A stretch of 64,000 bases of DNA from Tupaia tana (GCA_026018925.1 JAKSZU010000005.1:80370398-80434397), one strand, 5' to 3'; counted from the first letter of the stretch, positions 23,956 through 34,715 are shown. Numbers and translations: made by a program. The notes: generated from the sequence alone by a model not told the origin.

Positions 23956-24924
23956 TTAGTTTTCCTGGTATAATACTCCCTTCAGAACCTCTTGAAGAGC
24001 TGGTCTGGAGTTGGTAAATTCCTTCAAATTTTGTTTATTCGAGAATGTTTTTATCTTTTTTTCCCATATGAAAGATAATTTTGCCGGGTATAATATTCTT
24101 GGTTGAAATTGTTTTTCACTCAACACTTTTACTATGCTTCCCCATTCTTTCCTTTCTTGCATTGTTTCCGCCGAAAGATCCGATGTTAGCCTGATGGGGT
24201 GACCTTTGTAAGTAACCTGGCGTTTCCCTCTTGCCAACTTTAGTATCTTGTCTTTGTCTGTTGTTTTTGCCAGTCTGGCTATAATGTGCCTTGGAGAGGA
24301 TCTTCTTGGGTTGATTCTACCCGGGGTCCTATGTATTTCCTGGGTCTGGATATTTGAGTGCCTTTCTAGATATGGAAAGTTTTCTTCCAGGATCTCATGG
24401 AATAAATTATCTAGGCCCTTATTATTTTCTTCCTCTTCTGGAATACCTATTATCCGGATGTTGGGGCGCTTGATAGTATCCAGTATTCCTCGTATATTAT
24501 CCTCATTTTTCATGGTTGTTTTCTCAATCTTCTTGATGCTTTTTTCTAGGTCAGATGTTTTGTCTTCTACGTTAGATATTCGATCTTCTGCCTGGTCTAA
24601 CCTACTTTTAATACTTTCAAGGGAGGTTTTGATTTCCTGTATCACATTCTTCATTCCTAGAAGTTCCATCTGGTTCTTGTTTAAGGTATCCATTTCTTCT
24701 TTCAAGTCATTGAAGGACTTCCTCATCTCCTGGAGCTCCTTGTCTCTTTTCTCGTCCATCTCAGCTAGTTTGGTCACTACAAATAATCTGAATTCTTTAT
24801 CAGACATGTCCAAGACGTCCATTGTATTGACTGTGGGTGATGTAGGCTTGATGATTTCCCTTGAGGGAGAGGCCTTTTGTTGGTTGCTCATATTTCTGGA
24901 GCCTCTGCGATTGTTCTTAGTCAT
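23956..24924 (-). CDS. ORF1: L1 ORF1 protein: trimeric RNA-binding chaperone
   Basis: 322 residues, uninterrupted. In the known family this protein coats L1 RNA and acts as a nucleic-acid chaperone in the ribonucleoprotein. Visible architecture: a short basic N-terminus (about 1-40), a heptad-rich, highly charged coiled coil (about 45-150, e.g. [20 protein letters not shown]), an RRM-like domain (about 153-250, opening with [10 protein letters not shown]) and a C-terminal domain (about 250-322) with the conserved [14 protein letters not shown] block. Its C-terminal half is about 80% identical by hand alignment to the ORF1 at 39519-40520. The start is the first ATG of the frame, just after the leader. 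Confidence 0.97.
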   Translation of the reverse strand: MTKNNRRGSRNMSNQQKASPSREIIKPTSPTVNTMDVLDMSDKEFRLFVVTKLAEMDEKRDKELQEMRKSFNDLKEEMDTLNKNQMELLGMKNVIQEIKTSLESIKSRLDQAEDRISNVEDKTSDLEKSIKKIEKTTMKNEDNIRGILDTIKRPNIRIIGIPEEEENNKGLDNLFHEILEENFPYLERHSNIQTQEIHRTPGRINPRRSSPRHIIARLAKTTDKDKILKLARGKRQVTYKGHPIRLTSDLSAETMQERKEWGSIVKVLSEKQFQPRILYPAKLSFIWEKKIKTFSNKQNLKEFTNSRPALQEVLKGVLYQEN

Positions 24925-25280
24925 TAGGTATTCTATATGTTTCGTCCTAACTGATTGTTAATAGTTGTACAGGCTTAGAAAATTGATGATTTCCCTTATG
25001 GTTGGCCTACCTGTTGCTCACAATTACCATTAACTGTTGCCACAACCCTGGATGGCCCAAAGTCCTCACTGTCTCTAAGGACAGGTGAGCCTACAATTGA
25101 CTGAATAAGCAACACCCCAAGAGCAAAGAAAAACAAACTGAAAAAAGGAAATCGCGCGGCGCGCAAGCGCGCCGCGCGCTATTCAAATCACCAGAATTCA
25201 GAGTCCAAAGGCTAGTGGGAAAGTGTCAGGAGATGAGTGACAGGACCAGGTTGGTCAGGTCTGGAGCCTGAGTCCGCCTG
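24925..25280 (-). promoter_or_regulatory. Non-repeated L1 leader between monomer array and ORF1
   Basis: 5' UTR segment downstream of the monomers in L1 sense. Its array-proximal end (25250-25280) keeps partial similarity to a monomer. It carries the GC-only hairpin at 25153-25178 and is otherwise A/T-balanced, without a long upstream frame. Confidence 0.75.
25153..25178. promoter_or_regulatory. Perfect GC-only hairpin in the L1 leader
   Basis: The 12-bp arm CGCGCGGCGCGC, an AA loop, and the exact complementary arm. All stem pairs are G-C and the sequence is a run of CpG/GpC steps. It lies about 230 nt upstream of the ORF1 start on the transcript. Extra bases at 25152 and 25179 may extend it slightly. 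Confidence 0.9.
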
Positions 25281-28200
25281 GTGCCCGGAACTGCTGGCCG
25301 GCTCGATCCGGATTGCGGGTGGGGTGGGGTGGGAGTTCGCCTTAAAGTCCCAGACAACCAACCTGGGGTCCAAGGAGGAGAAACGGTGGGGATGCGTGGA
25401 GATTCGGAAAGGTCGGGCCTGCAGCCTCAGTCCGCCTGGTGCCCGGAACTGCTGGCCGGCTCGATCCGGATTGCGGGTGGGGTGGGGTGGGAGTTCGCCT
25501 TAAAGTCCCAGACAACCAACCTGGGGTCCAAGGAGGAGAAACGGTGGGGATGCGTGGAGATTCGGAAAGGTCGGGCCTGCAGCCTCAGTCCGCCTGGTGC
25601 CCGGAACTGCTGGCCGGCTCGATCCGGATTGCGGGTGGGGTGGGGTGGGAGTTCGCCTTAAAGTCCCAGACAACCAACCTGGGGTCCAAGGAGGAGAAAC
25701 GGTGGGGATGCGTGGAGATTCGGAAAGGTCGGGCCTGCAGCCTCAGTCCGCCTGGTGCCCGGAACTGCTGGCCGGCTCGATCCGGATTGCGGGTGGGGTG
25801 GGGTGGGAGTTCGCCTTAAAGTCCCAGACAACCAACCTGGGGTCCAAGGAGGAGAAACGGTGGGGATGCGTGGAGATTCGGAAAGGTCGGGCCTGCAGCC
25901 TCAGTCCGCCTGGTGCCCGGAACTGCTGGCCGGCTCGATCCGGATTGCGGGTGGGGTGGGGTGGGAGTTCGCCTTAAAGTCCCAGACAACCAACCTGGGG
26001 TCCAAGGAGGAGAAACGGTGGGGATGCGTGGAGATTCGGAAAGGTCGGGCCTGCAGCCTCAGTCCGCCTGGTGCCCGGAACTGCTGGCCGGCTCGATCCG
26101 GATTGCGGGTGGGGTGGGGTGGGAGTTCGCCTTAAAGTCCCAGACAACCAACCTGGGGTCCAAGGAGGAGAAACGGTGGGGATGCGTGGAGATTCGGAAA
26201 GGTCGGGCCTGCAGCCTCAGTCCGCCTGGTGCCCGGAACTGCTGGCCGGCTCGATCCGGATTGCGGGTGGGGTGGGGTGGGAGTTCGCCTTAAAGTCCCA
26301 GACAACCAACCTGGGGTCCAAGGAGGAGAAACGGTGGGGATGCGTGGAGATTCGGAAAGGTCGGGCCTGCAGCCTCAGTCCGCCTGGTGCCCGGAACTGC
26401 TGGCCGGCTCGATCCGGATTGCGGGTGGGGTGGGGTGGGAGTTCGCCTTAAAGTCCCAGACAACCAACCTGGGGTCCAAGGAGGAGAAACGGTGGGGATG
26501 CGTGGAGATTCGGAAAGGTCGGGCCTGCAGCCTCAGTCCGCCTGGTGCCCGGAACTGCTGGCCGGCTCGATCCGGATTGCGGGTGGGGTGGGGTGGGAGT
26601 TCGCCTTAAAGTCCCAGACAACCAACCTGGGGTCCAAGGAGGAGAAACGGTGGGGATGCGTGGAGATTCGGAAAGGTCGGGCCTGCAGCCTCAGTCCGCC
26701 TGGTGCCCGGAACTGCTGGCCGGCTCGATCCGGATTGCGGGTGGGGTGGGGTGGGAGTTCGCCTTAAAGTCCCAGACAACCAACCTGGGGTCCAAGGAGG
26801 AGAAACGGTGGGGATGCGTGGAGATTCGGAAAGGTCGGGCCTGCAGCCTCAGTCCGCCTGGTGCCCGGAACTGCTGGCCGGCTCGATCCGGATTGCGGGT
26901 GGGGTGGGGTGGGAGTTCGCCTTAAAGTCCCAGACAACCAACCTGGGGTCCAAGGAGGAGAAACGGTGGGGATGCGTGGAGATTCGGAAAGGTCGGGCCT
27001 GCAGCCTCAGTCCGCCTGGTGCCCGGAACTGCTGGCCGGCTCGGGTGCGGGTGGGGTGGGGTGGGAGTTCGCCTTAAAGTCCCAGACAACCAACCTGGGG
27101 TCCAAGGAGGAGAAACGGTGGGGATGCGTGGAGATTCGGAAAGGTCGGGCCTGCAGCCTCAGTCCGCCTGGTGCCCGGAACTGCTGGCCGGCTCGATCCG
27201 GATTGCGGGTGGGGTGGGGTGGGAGTTCGCCTTAAAGTCCCAGACAACCAACCTGGGGTCCAAGGAGGAGAAACGGTGGGGATGCGTGGAGATTCGGAAA
27301 GGTCGGGCCTGCAGCCTCAGTCCGCCTGGTGCCCGGAACTGCTGGCCGGCTCGATCCGGATTGCGGGTGGGGTGGGGTGGGAGTTCGCCTTAAAGTCCCA
27401 GACAACCAACCTGGGGTCCAAGGAGGAGAAACGGTGGGGATGCGTGGAGATTCGGAAAGGTCGGGCCTGCAGCCTCAGTCCGCCTGGTGCCCGGAACTGC
27501 TGGCCGGCTCGATCCGGATTGCGGGTGGGGTGGGGTGGGAGTTCGCCTTAAAGTCCCAGACAACCAACCTGGGGTCCAAGGAGGAGAAACGGTGGGGATG
27601 CGTGGAGATTCGGAAAGGTCGGGCCTGCAGCCTCAGTCCGCCTGGTGCCCGGAACTGCTGGCCGGCTCGATCCGGATTGCGGGTGGGGTGGGGTGGGAGT
27701 TCGCCTTAAAGTCCCAGACAACCAACCTGGGGTCCAAGGAGGAGAAACGGTGGGGATGCGTGGAGATTCGGAAAGGTCGGGCCTGCAGCCTCAGTCCGCC
27801 TGGTGCCCGGAACTGCTGGCCGGCTCGATCCGGATTGCGGGTGGGGTGGGGTGGGAGTTCGCCTTAAAGTCCCAGACAACCAACCTGGGGTCCAAGGAGG
27901 AGAAACGGTGGGGATGCGTGGAGATTCGGAAAGGTCGGGCCTGCAGCCTCAGTCCGCCTGGTGCCCGGAACTGCTGGCCGGCTCGATCCGGATTGCGGGT
28001 GGGGTGGGGTGGGAGTTCGCCTTAAAGTCCCAGACAACCAACCTGGGGTCCAAGGAGGAGAAACGGTGGGGATGCGTGGAGATTCGGAAAGGTCGGGCCT
28101 GCAGCCTCAGTCCGCCTGGTGCCCGGAACTGCTGGCCGGCTCGATCCGGATTGCGGGTGGGGTGGGGTGGGAGTTCGCCTTAAAGTCCCAGACAACCAAC

Positions 28201-28784
28201 CTGGGGTCCAAGGAGGAGAAACGGTGGGGATGCGTGGAGATTCGGAAAGGTCGGGCCTGCAGCCTCAGTCCGCCTGGTGCCCGGAACTGCTGGCCGGCTC
28301 GATCCGGATTGCGGGTGGGGTGGGGTGGGAGTTCGCCTTAAAGTCCCAGACAACCAACCTGGGGTCCAAGGAGGAGAAACGGTGGGGATGCGTGGAGATT
28401 CGGAAAGGTCGGGCCTGCAGCCTCAGTCCGCCTGGTGCCCGGAACTGCTGGCCGGCTCGATCCGGATTGCGGGTGGGGTGGGGTGGGAGTTCGCCTTAAA
28501 GTCCCAGACAACCAACCTGGGGTCCAAGGAGGAGAAACGGTGGGGATGCGTGGAGATTCGGAAAGGTCGGGCCTGCAGCCTCAGTCCGCCTGGTGCCCGG
28601 AACTGCTGGCCGGCTCGATCCGGATTGCGGGTGGGGTGGGGTGGGAGTTCGCCTTAAAGTCCCAGACAACCAACCTGGGGTCCAAGGAGGAGAAACGGTG
28701 GGGATGCGTGGAGATTCGGAAAGGTCGGGCCTGCAGCCTCAGTCCGCCTGGTGCCCGGAACTGCTGGCCGGCTCGATCCGGATT
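25281..28784 (-). repeat. Tandem 158-bp monomer array, L1 5' UTR promoter
   Basis: 22 complete units (21 of 158 bp and one of 152 bp at 27019-27170) plus a 34-bp partial unit at the distal end (28751-28784). By eye the 158-bp units are identical. Each holds 11 CpGs (roughly 240 in the array), so it should act as a CpG-island-like promoter. Each unit has 'gggtggggtggggtggg' on the plus strand, i.e. CACCC-box tracts on the L1 sense strand, and a 'cccggaact' ETS-like site. Tandem 5' monomers as promoters are known from rodent L1s. The open frames across the array on plus are artefacts of repetition (158 is not a multiple of 3). Confidence 0.95.
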
Positions 28785-30441
28785 TATTTGTAGATTTTTG
28801 AGGAATCTCCAAATTGCTCCCACTGTGGCTGGACCATTTTACAGTCCCAAGAGCAGTGTAAGAGAGTTCCCCTTTTACCACACCCCAGCCAGCACTTATC
28901 ATTTTTTTTTTAATCTTAGTCATTCTGACTGGGTTTAGGTGGTATCTCGTCGTTTTCATCTGCATTTCCTTTACAATGAGGTGTGTTGAACATTTTTCCA
29001 TATGCCTTTTGGCCATTCCTATGTCATCCTTAGAGAGCGGTTTTTTTTTTTTTTTCAGCTCATTCTCCCATCTTTTAATAGGGTTGGTCATCTTTTTTTG
29101 GAACAGTTCCTTGAGTTCCTTGTGTATTCTGGTTATCAGTCCCTTATCAAATACATAGTTTAAAAAATATTTTCCCATTCTGAGGCCTGTTGATTCAAAC
29201 TAATTACTATGTCTTTTGCCATGCAAAAACTTCTTAGTTTGATGTAATCCCACTTGTCTATTTTGGGGATTATCGACTGTGCATTGGGGGTCTTATTTAA
29301 GAAGTCTTTGCCTACCCTAATGTCTCCCAGAGTTTCCCCAGTGTTTTCCAGGAGCAGTTTTATAGTTTGAGGTCTTAGATTTAGATCTTTGATCCACCTT
29401 GAGTTGATTTTTGTCAATGGTGAGAGGTAGGAGTTCAGATTCATCTTTCTGCAGGTGAATATCCAGTTTTTCCAGCACCATTTGCTAAAGAAGTTTTCCT
29501 TTTACCACTGGATTGACTGGTATCATTTGTCAAAAATCAGTTTACTATATACTTGGGAGTTTAATTCTGGGGACTCTATTCTGTTCCATTGGTCCACCCG
29601 TCTGTTTCTGTGCCAGTACCATGATGTTTTGATTACCACAGCTTTGTAATATATTTTTTGGGTCTGAAAGTGAGGTGTCACCAATTCCTTTCTTCTTGTG
29701 TAGAATTGCTTTTGCAATATGAGGTCTTTTATGATTCCAGACAAATTTTATGATTGTCTTTTCTAGATGTGTGAATAATGTGTCTGGTACTTTGATTGGG
29801 ATTGCATTAAATATGTAGATTAATTTCAGTAAAATTGCCATTTTTATTATATTAATTCTTCCAATGCAGGAACATGGGAAATTCTTCCACTTTTTTTGTG
29901 TCATTTTCAATTTCTTTTTGTGGCTTCTCATAGTTTTTCTTGTGGAGGTCTTTAACCTCTTTGGTTAGATTTATTCCTAAGTATCTTATACTTTTTGTGG
30001 CTATGGTAAATGGAATTACTTTTTTCAGTTTTATCTTAGTCTGCCTGCTGTTTGTATATAAAAATGCTGTAGATTTCTGTAAGTTAATTTTGTATACTGC
30101 AACTTTACTGGATTCATGTATTACTTCCAGGAATTTTTTCATTGGATACAATTGGGTCTTCTATGTATACAATCACATCATCTGCAAATAGAGTTTCACC
30201 TCTTCCTTTTCTATTTGAATGCTTTTTATTTTTTCCTCTTTTCTGATTGCATTGGTGAGGACTTCTGTACTATATTGAAAGGAGTAGAGAAAGTGGGCGT
30301 GGCATCCTTGTCTTGTACCTGTTTTTAGTGGAAAAGCTTTCAGCTTTTCTTCATTCAGGATGATGTTCGCTATGCGTTTTTCACATATAGCTTTTATCAT
30401 GTTGAGAAATTACCCTTGTATGCCAATCTTAATATTCTCTT

Positions 30442-31883
30442 AATGGAAGACATTGCTGTTTCTTCTAAGAGTGGGAACTGACTCATCTGTGAATACATGC
30501 AGATTCTGATCAGCAAATGGAAACAAAGAAATTTCAATATATAACTTACTTCATAAAATGAAACTATGTAAGGTGACTAAACTAAATAGAGACAGGGATG
30601 CTGAAAGCATAGTTCAGACATATTCAATAATAGAAGTTAGAAATTATTTTATCAGAGGTATAATATAAATGTTATTCAGAATAGAACTGCCATCTTTCAA
30701 AGGTCAGTTTATCACCATCTCCACCGAGCCTTTCCTGAGCCCATCTGGATTTAATCTCTTTCTTCCTAGTGATTTATCTTAATAAATCTGAAATAATTTC
30801 TGAAATAATAATTGTTACTTTTATCATTCCCCATCTCCCACCCTGGACTCTGTCTTTTTTTTTTACACACTCTCACATTACCTAGACTGTACCATATGTA
30901 ATGGTAGTATTTAAGTACTTCATTAGAACTGAAAAAAATTATAGGGATTTATTTGATACATACTTTTATTATAAATCAAATGATAAAAAAAATTCTTGCT
31001 AAGTTTATTTTAGTTGACAAGAAAAAATTTTAAAGATATTTTACAGTGCTTCCTCTTTTTTCTTTTTTCTATTTGTAGTGAGCAGTAAAACATTCTATTA
31101 ATAAACTGTCTCTACCTTATCATTATTATCTTAATATTTCAACCAAATATATAAAAACTCTTAGTACCATAAAATATCATACATGTTCAGTGACCAACTG
31201 CAAATATAAGTCAAAATAAGTCTAGATATAATTGGAAGAAAGAAAGTACATTTATTGATGACAAGAGATCCTCTGTGGACAATATACTGTAGAATTTGTT
31301 CCCAGGAGAATTCTTAAGGTGATATTTGTCAGATTAATGAAGATATACTGGTCTGGGGTATGGTATCAACTTGGAAAGCTATTTTTTTCACATATTCTAC
31401 CATAAACTAAAGCTTGGAAAGTCAAGTATAATACCAGAACCCCAGTAATTAATTTGTAATAAGTTGTGCCATGTCTACTTGATTGAATGAATCTTCCCAA
31501 CCTCAGTTTCTCTCATTTTTCCTTAAAGAGAGAACACATTTTAATATTTTTTGGACCTCAAGTTTTCATTGTTTATTTTATTAAACAAACAAAATTAGCA
31601 ATTTTGTCTCCCCTTTCAAGTAGGTTCCTATAGGTTTTCTGGCTTTCCATGAAATGTTGACATCTTTTTCAAAACAACAGGCTTACTATAGGTTTAAAAA
31701 TATGAACAAGATATCTAATTTAATGTGTGATTAGAGAATTGTGTAAATAAAAATTGTATTGTTTTACTAATAATTAACATTTTTCCTTATTAAGATATTT
31801 AATTATTTCTGGCATTTGATTTAGTAATGCTTTATACTACTTGACCTACAAAGTATATTTTAATGTTTGAGGAAATGATTTTT
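30442..31883. other. Unassigned AT-rich intergenic stretch
   Basis: Resumes the pre-L1 locus after the TSD at 30428-30441. Nothing coding and no named repeat. Confidence 0.4.
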
Positions 31884-32147
31884 GGGGCCAGTCCCACAAT
31901 GCAGTGGTTAAATGTAATACATGGAGAGCCAGATCCCATATGGGTGATACTCATTCAAATACTGGCCCCTGTGGTTTGAAGAACATACTGAGTGCTTGTA
32001 CTTGCATGTCCAAAAATCCTGATGGGATGGATAAATGGAGAAAACTGAATCATACTGTGACCATGCCCCATTGAGGGTGCTCTCCTTCTCTCTTTCTGGA
32101 GCTCAGGCCCCACCTGTCAATAGTGGAAAATAAAAACTTAAAATACA
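31884..32147 (+). mobile_element. tRNA-derived SINE, old copy
   Basis: Starts 'ggggccagtcccacaatgca', with diverged boxes, a 'gaccatgccccattgagggt' core and an A-rich end 'aataaaaacttaaaatacat'. Confidence 0.7.
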
Positions 32148-32620
32148 TTTATTTATTTATTTAGGCAGGCAGAAGAATCTTTTTTTTTTTTTTGGAGAGG
32201 TTTTTCGCTATAGGGCGCGTGCGCTCGCCAGACAGACAGAGAGAGACATAGAGACAGAAAGCGAGAAATCACCCCCCAGGGGGGATGGTCACGCCGCAAT
32301 CCCTTCTCCTCCATTCTCCTCTTGGGATCTTGGGCACGCACGCACACGCGCCCGGCGTGAGTTGTAAGCCACCGGGTCCGAGACGCGAACCGCGGTCGAC
32401 TACGTGGGAGTCCAGCGACATAGCCATTACGCTAACTGCTAGTTCCCCAGGCAGAAGAATCTTGACAAGGTATTGGCATGCCATGATCCTCTCCTAGCCT
32501 CGCAGACAGCCAGGATGTTTGAGCATGTTCCTGTCCACTCAGGACCTAAACCACAGTCTTTCTCACATGGCTCCACAATTGCACAGTCATGCCCTATACT
32601 TGCACCACCATGGCTGGGCC
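32148..32620 (-). mobile_element. Old SINE split by a young SINE
   Basis: Left piece 32148-32181 ('tttatttatttatttaggca' tail) and right piece 32464-32620 ('catgatcctctcctagcctc' to 'caccaccatggctgggcc') form one minus-strand diverged copy when the 32182-32447 insertion is removed. Confidence 0.65.
32182..32447 (-). mobile_element. Very young tRNA-derived SINE nested in an older SINE
   Basis: Starts with the tail T run and 'ggagaggtttttcgctatag', and keeps 'ggcgcgtgcgctcgccagac'. The head complement includes 'gcgaaccgcggtcgactacg'. The 16-bp TSD 'caggcagaagaatctt' is perfect (32166-32181 and 32448-32463). Dense CpGs make this one of the best approximations of the active consensus. Confidence 0.95.
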
Positions 32621-32929
32621 TAATGAAATAATTTTATATAGACTACTAGTTAATGTTATTTCTGTGTAAATGCGGGAATAGAAAAGATTTACATTAAATG
32701 TTTAGGGCTGGTGCTTCTAACAGTCATGCTATATGGTGAATTTTTTATGTCAATTTATTCAGGCCATTGTGCATCTTAAATAATAGAATTTTATTTTTTG
32801 CTTGTAAATGAAATATGCTAGACCATAAAAATAGGAAAGAATCATACCAAATTTTCAAATCTTTTCTATTTTCAAATGTTTATTTAGTAGTTGCTTTTTC
32901 CCCCCTCTTCCTTTCTATATTTAAAAGAG

Positions 32930-33165
32930 TATTATAATTTGAGCTCTGAAACTTGATGACCTAGGGTTATAACCGTGTCTCACCACTGAACAGGCTGTGG
33001 TGATTTTGCTTAAAATACTTAACCATCCTATGTCCCTGGTTCCTCATCTGCAGAATAGAAAAATAACAGCACTTACCTCATTGGGTAATTCACTGTGACC
33101 TGAGGAAGGGCCATGATGGGACAAGGCAAAAATACATAAACTACTTACTAGAGTATCTGCTATAA
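32930..33165 (+). repeat. MIR SINE
   Basis: MIR landmarks in order: 'gagctctgaaacttgatgac', 'aatacttaaccatcctatgt', 'ggttcctcatctgcagaata', 'aacagcacttacctcattgg'. Confidence 0.85.
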
Positions 33166-33239
33166 TAAATCATAAGGGTTAAAACTTGTTATTAGTACCA
33201 CTTTCACATATTTTGCATTTTATTTTTTCTAAGAAATTG

Positions 33240-33375
33240 TTTAAAATGGGCATTGTTATCATCATTTTATGGATTATAAAACCAGTAGAATCAGAGAAAC
33301 CAAGTAAATGTGTGAAATCTATTTAACTCCTAGTCTGTCTGATTCCAGAATCTTCTCTCCAACTATTAAATGCAC
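33240..33375 (-). repeat. MIR SINE, partial
   Basis: Complement of the MIR core: 'catcattttatggattataa' ... 'cagagaaaccaagtaaatgt' ... 'ctagtctgtctgattccaga'. Confidence 0.65.
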
Positions 33376-34109
33376 TGCCTTTCATATAGTCTTTCTCATC
33401 TCTTTCCCTGAGTCTATACCAGTTGCAATGACACATTTAATCCCAAGGGCATCGAAGTCTATTTCTTATACTAAATAAATTGTTTTAAGAAAAATCCCTT
33501 GATATCCTTTTGCTGACACTTTTTATGAATGGATAAAGCCAGGATTATGTCTCAAGCAGTTTTAAAATGATATTATGAGCCAAATCCTCTTGTTACTATA
33601 TAATTCTCTATTTCCTATCTGTAAGCTAAAAATAATGAAAACAGAAATAGCGATTGTACCAAAGTATTTATGTAGAGAACAGTTTAGCAGAGTTTATTTT
33701 TGTCCTGCAATGCAGCAAACAATTATCCATTCAAGCAAAATCATTCTTACAATGGTTCCGTTATTTGCTCATTATTGGTTTGAATCATACAGAGTTGAAA
33801 CTTAGCAATCCCATTCCATTCCATCGAGTAGTGGAGAGTATAAAGACCTCAATAGTCTGAATTTTAATTTTTAAATTTCTGTAACTATACTTTATCAGAG
33901 CGTAGCAAGAAGGGATGCTAAGACAGTTACATACTTCTCTATCGTGGTAGCTTTTTTTGTTGTACCCTGTGATTACTATATTGTGTTTTCTGCCTTTAAA
34001 AAAACGTCATGAGATAAAACTATTAGACAATGTCAAGAAAATTTAATGAAAATGTTAGTTCTCTTTTGGCAAGTTGAAAATCTTTATCAGTATGTTAGAG
34101 GCTAGTGAC
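33376..34109. other. Unassigned intergenic stretch
   Basis: Nothing coding or repetitive recognised. Confidence 0.35.
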
Positions 34110-34376
34110 TTTTTTTTTTTTTTTGGAGAGATTTTCGCTATAGGGCGCGTGCGCTCGCCAGACAGACAGAGAGAGACAGAGAGACAGAAAGCTAGAAATC
34201 ACCCCCCAGGGGGGATGGTCACGCCGCAATCCCTTCTCCTCCATTCTCCTCTCGGGATCTTGGGCACGCATGCACACGCGCCCGGCGTGAGTTTAAGCCA
34301 CCCTGTCCGGGACTTGAACCGCGGTCAACTACGTGGGAGTCCAGCGACATAGCCATTACATTAACTGCTGTTTCCC
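34110..34376 (-). mobile_element. Very young tRNA-derived SINE
   Basis: A T run, 'ggagagattttcgctatagg', 'gcgcgtgcgctcgccagaca', the core, and a head complement with 'gacttgaaccgcggtcaact', ending 'ttaactgctgtttccc'. CpG-rich. The likely TSD is short and T-rich ('tgacttttttt' / 'tgacattttttt'). Confidence 0.9.
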
Positions 34377-34534
34377 ATGACATTTTTTTAAATCATTTTT
34401 TTAAAGCTAACCTTCAGAGTCTATCAGAAATGACATCCTAGTTTTTCAGCTTTTATCTCACAAGAAAATCCTAGCAAAGGTAATGAGTGGATGCACTTAA
34501 ATGTATGAAAGTATGAATAAGAATACTCACAGTT

Positions 34535-34715
34535 ATTAAGACTTCCATGGTGAACACTTCATATTGGTGCATAAAATCTCCAAAACCACCCAGCTGTTTT
34601 GCAGTTGAAGAAACAGATTCAAGAAATTTAACCTAAGATCAGAAAGCTTAGAGGTGGCCAACCAGGGACTTGTACTGGACACAGTTTTAACTGACTCAAG
34701 ATGTATTTCCTAATC
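34535..34715 (-). repeat. MIR SINE
   Basis: Complement of MIR: 'cagttgaagaaacagattca', 'agaaatttaacctaagatca', 'gaggtggccaaccagggact'. Confidence 0.75.

Larger units (their letters stand above)
19603..28784 (-). mobile_element. L1: Full-length young L1 retrotransposon with monomer-array promoter
   Basis: About 9.2 kb on the minus strand. Order in sense direction: a partial monomer, 22 tandem monomers (28750 down to 25281), a non-repeated leader with a GC hairpin (25280-24925), intact ORF1 (24924-23956), a 43-bp spacer, intact ORF2 (23912-20034), a 3' UTR of about 420 bp, and a short poly-A tail (plus-strand T run up to 19610). The 15-bp TSD 'tatttgtagattttt' is at 19588-19602 and 28785-28799. 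The element-sense cleavage site reads TC/AAAAA, typical of L1 endonuclease. Intact frames, a near-perfect TSD and homogeneous monomers all indicate recent insertion and possible competence. Confidence 0.95.
18132..30427 (-). mobile_element. Old L1, 5'-truncated, host of two nested insertions
   Basis: The minus-strand L1 sequence at 18132-18712, 19523-19602 and 28785-30427 is continuous once the insertions at 18713-19522 and 19603-28784 are removed. A 14-bp TSD 'cttaatattctctt' flanks it (18118-18131 and 30428-30441), following a TT/AAGA endonuclease site read in element sense. The net length is about 2.3 kb: 3' UTR plus roughly the last two-thirds of ORF2. The ORF2 frames are broken by many stops and indels (decayed pieces at 29160-29931), so it is dead. 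Confidence 0.9.

Noticed and set aside
20599-24961. Long plus-strand frames opposite ORF1 and ORF2 (e.g. 24248-24961, 22777-23259)
   Set aside because: Shadows of the intact minus-strand ORFs, hydrophobic because of the antisense of A-rich codons.
25281-28784. CRISPR-like or satellite array
   Set aside because: There are no spacers; the units are contiguous 158-bp repeats attached to a full-length L1 with its own TSD, so it is an L1 promoter array, not CRISPR or centromeric satellite.
25237-28938. A ladder of overlapping 124-126-codon plus-strand frames, each shifted by 158 bp
   Set aside because: They are the same monomer read through in rotating frames because 158 is not a multiple of 3. 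They lie antisense to the L1 promoter, with no start context or protein similarity.
28654-29178. 174-codon frame fusing L1 ORF2 residues to monomer-encoded residues
   Set aside because: It crosses the junction between the old L1 and the young L1 monomer array and is an accident of the insertion, not a fusion gene.
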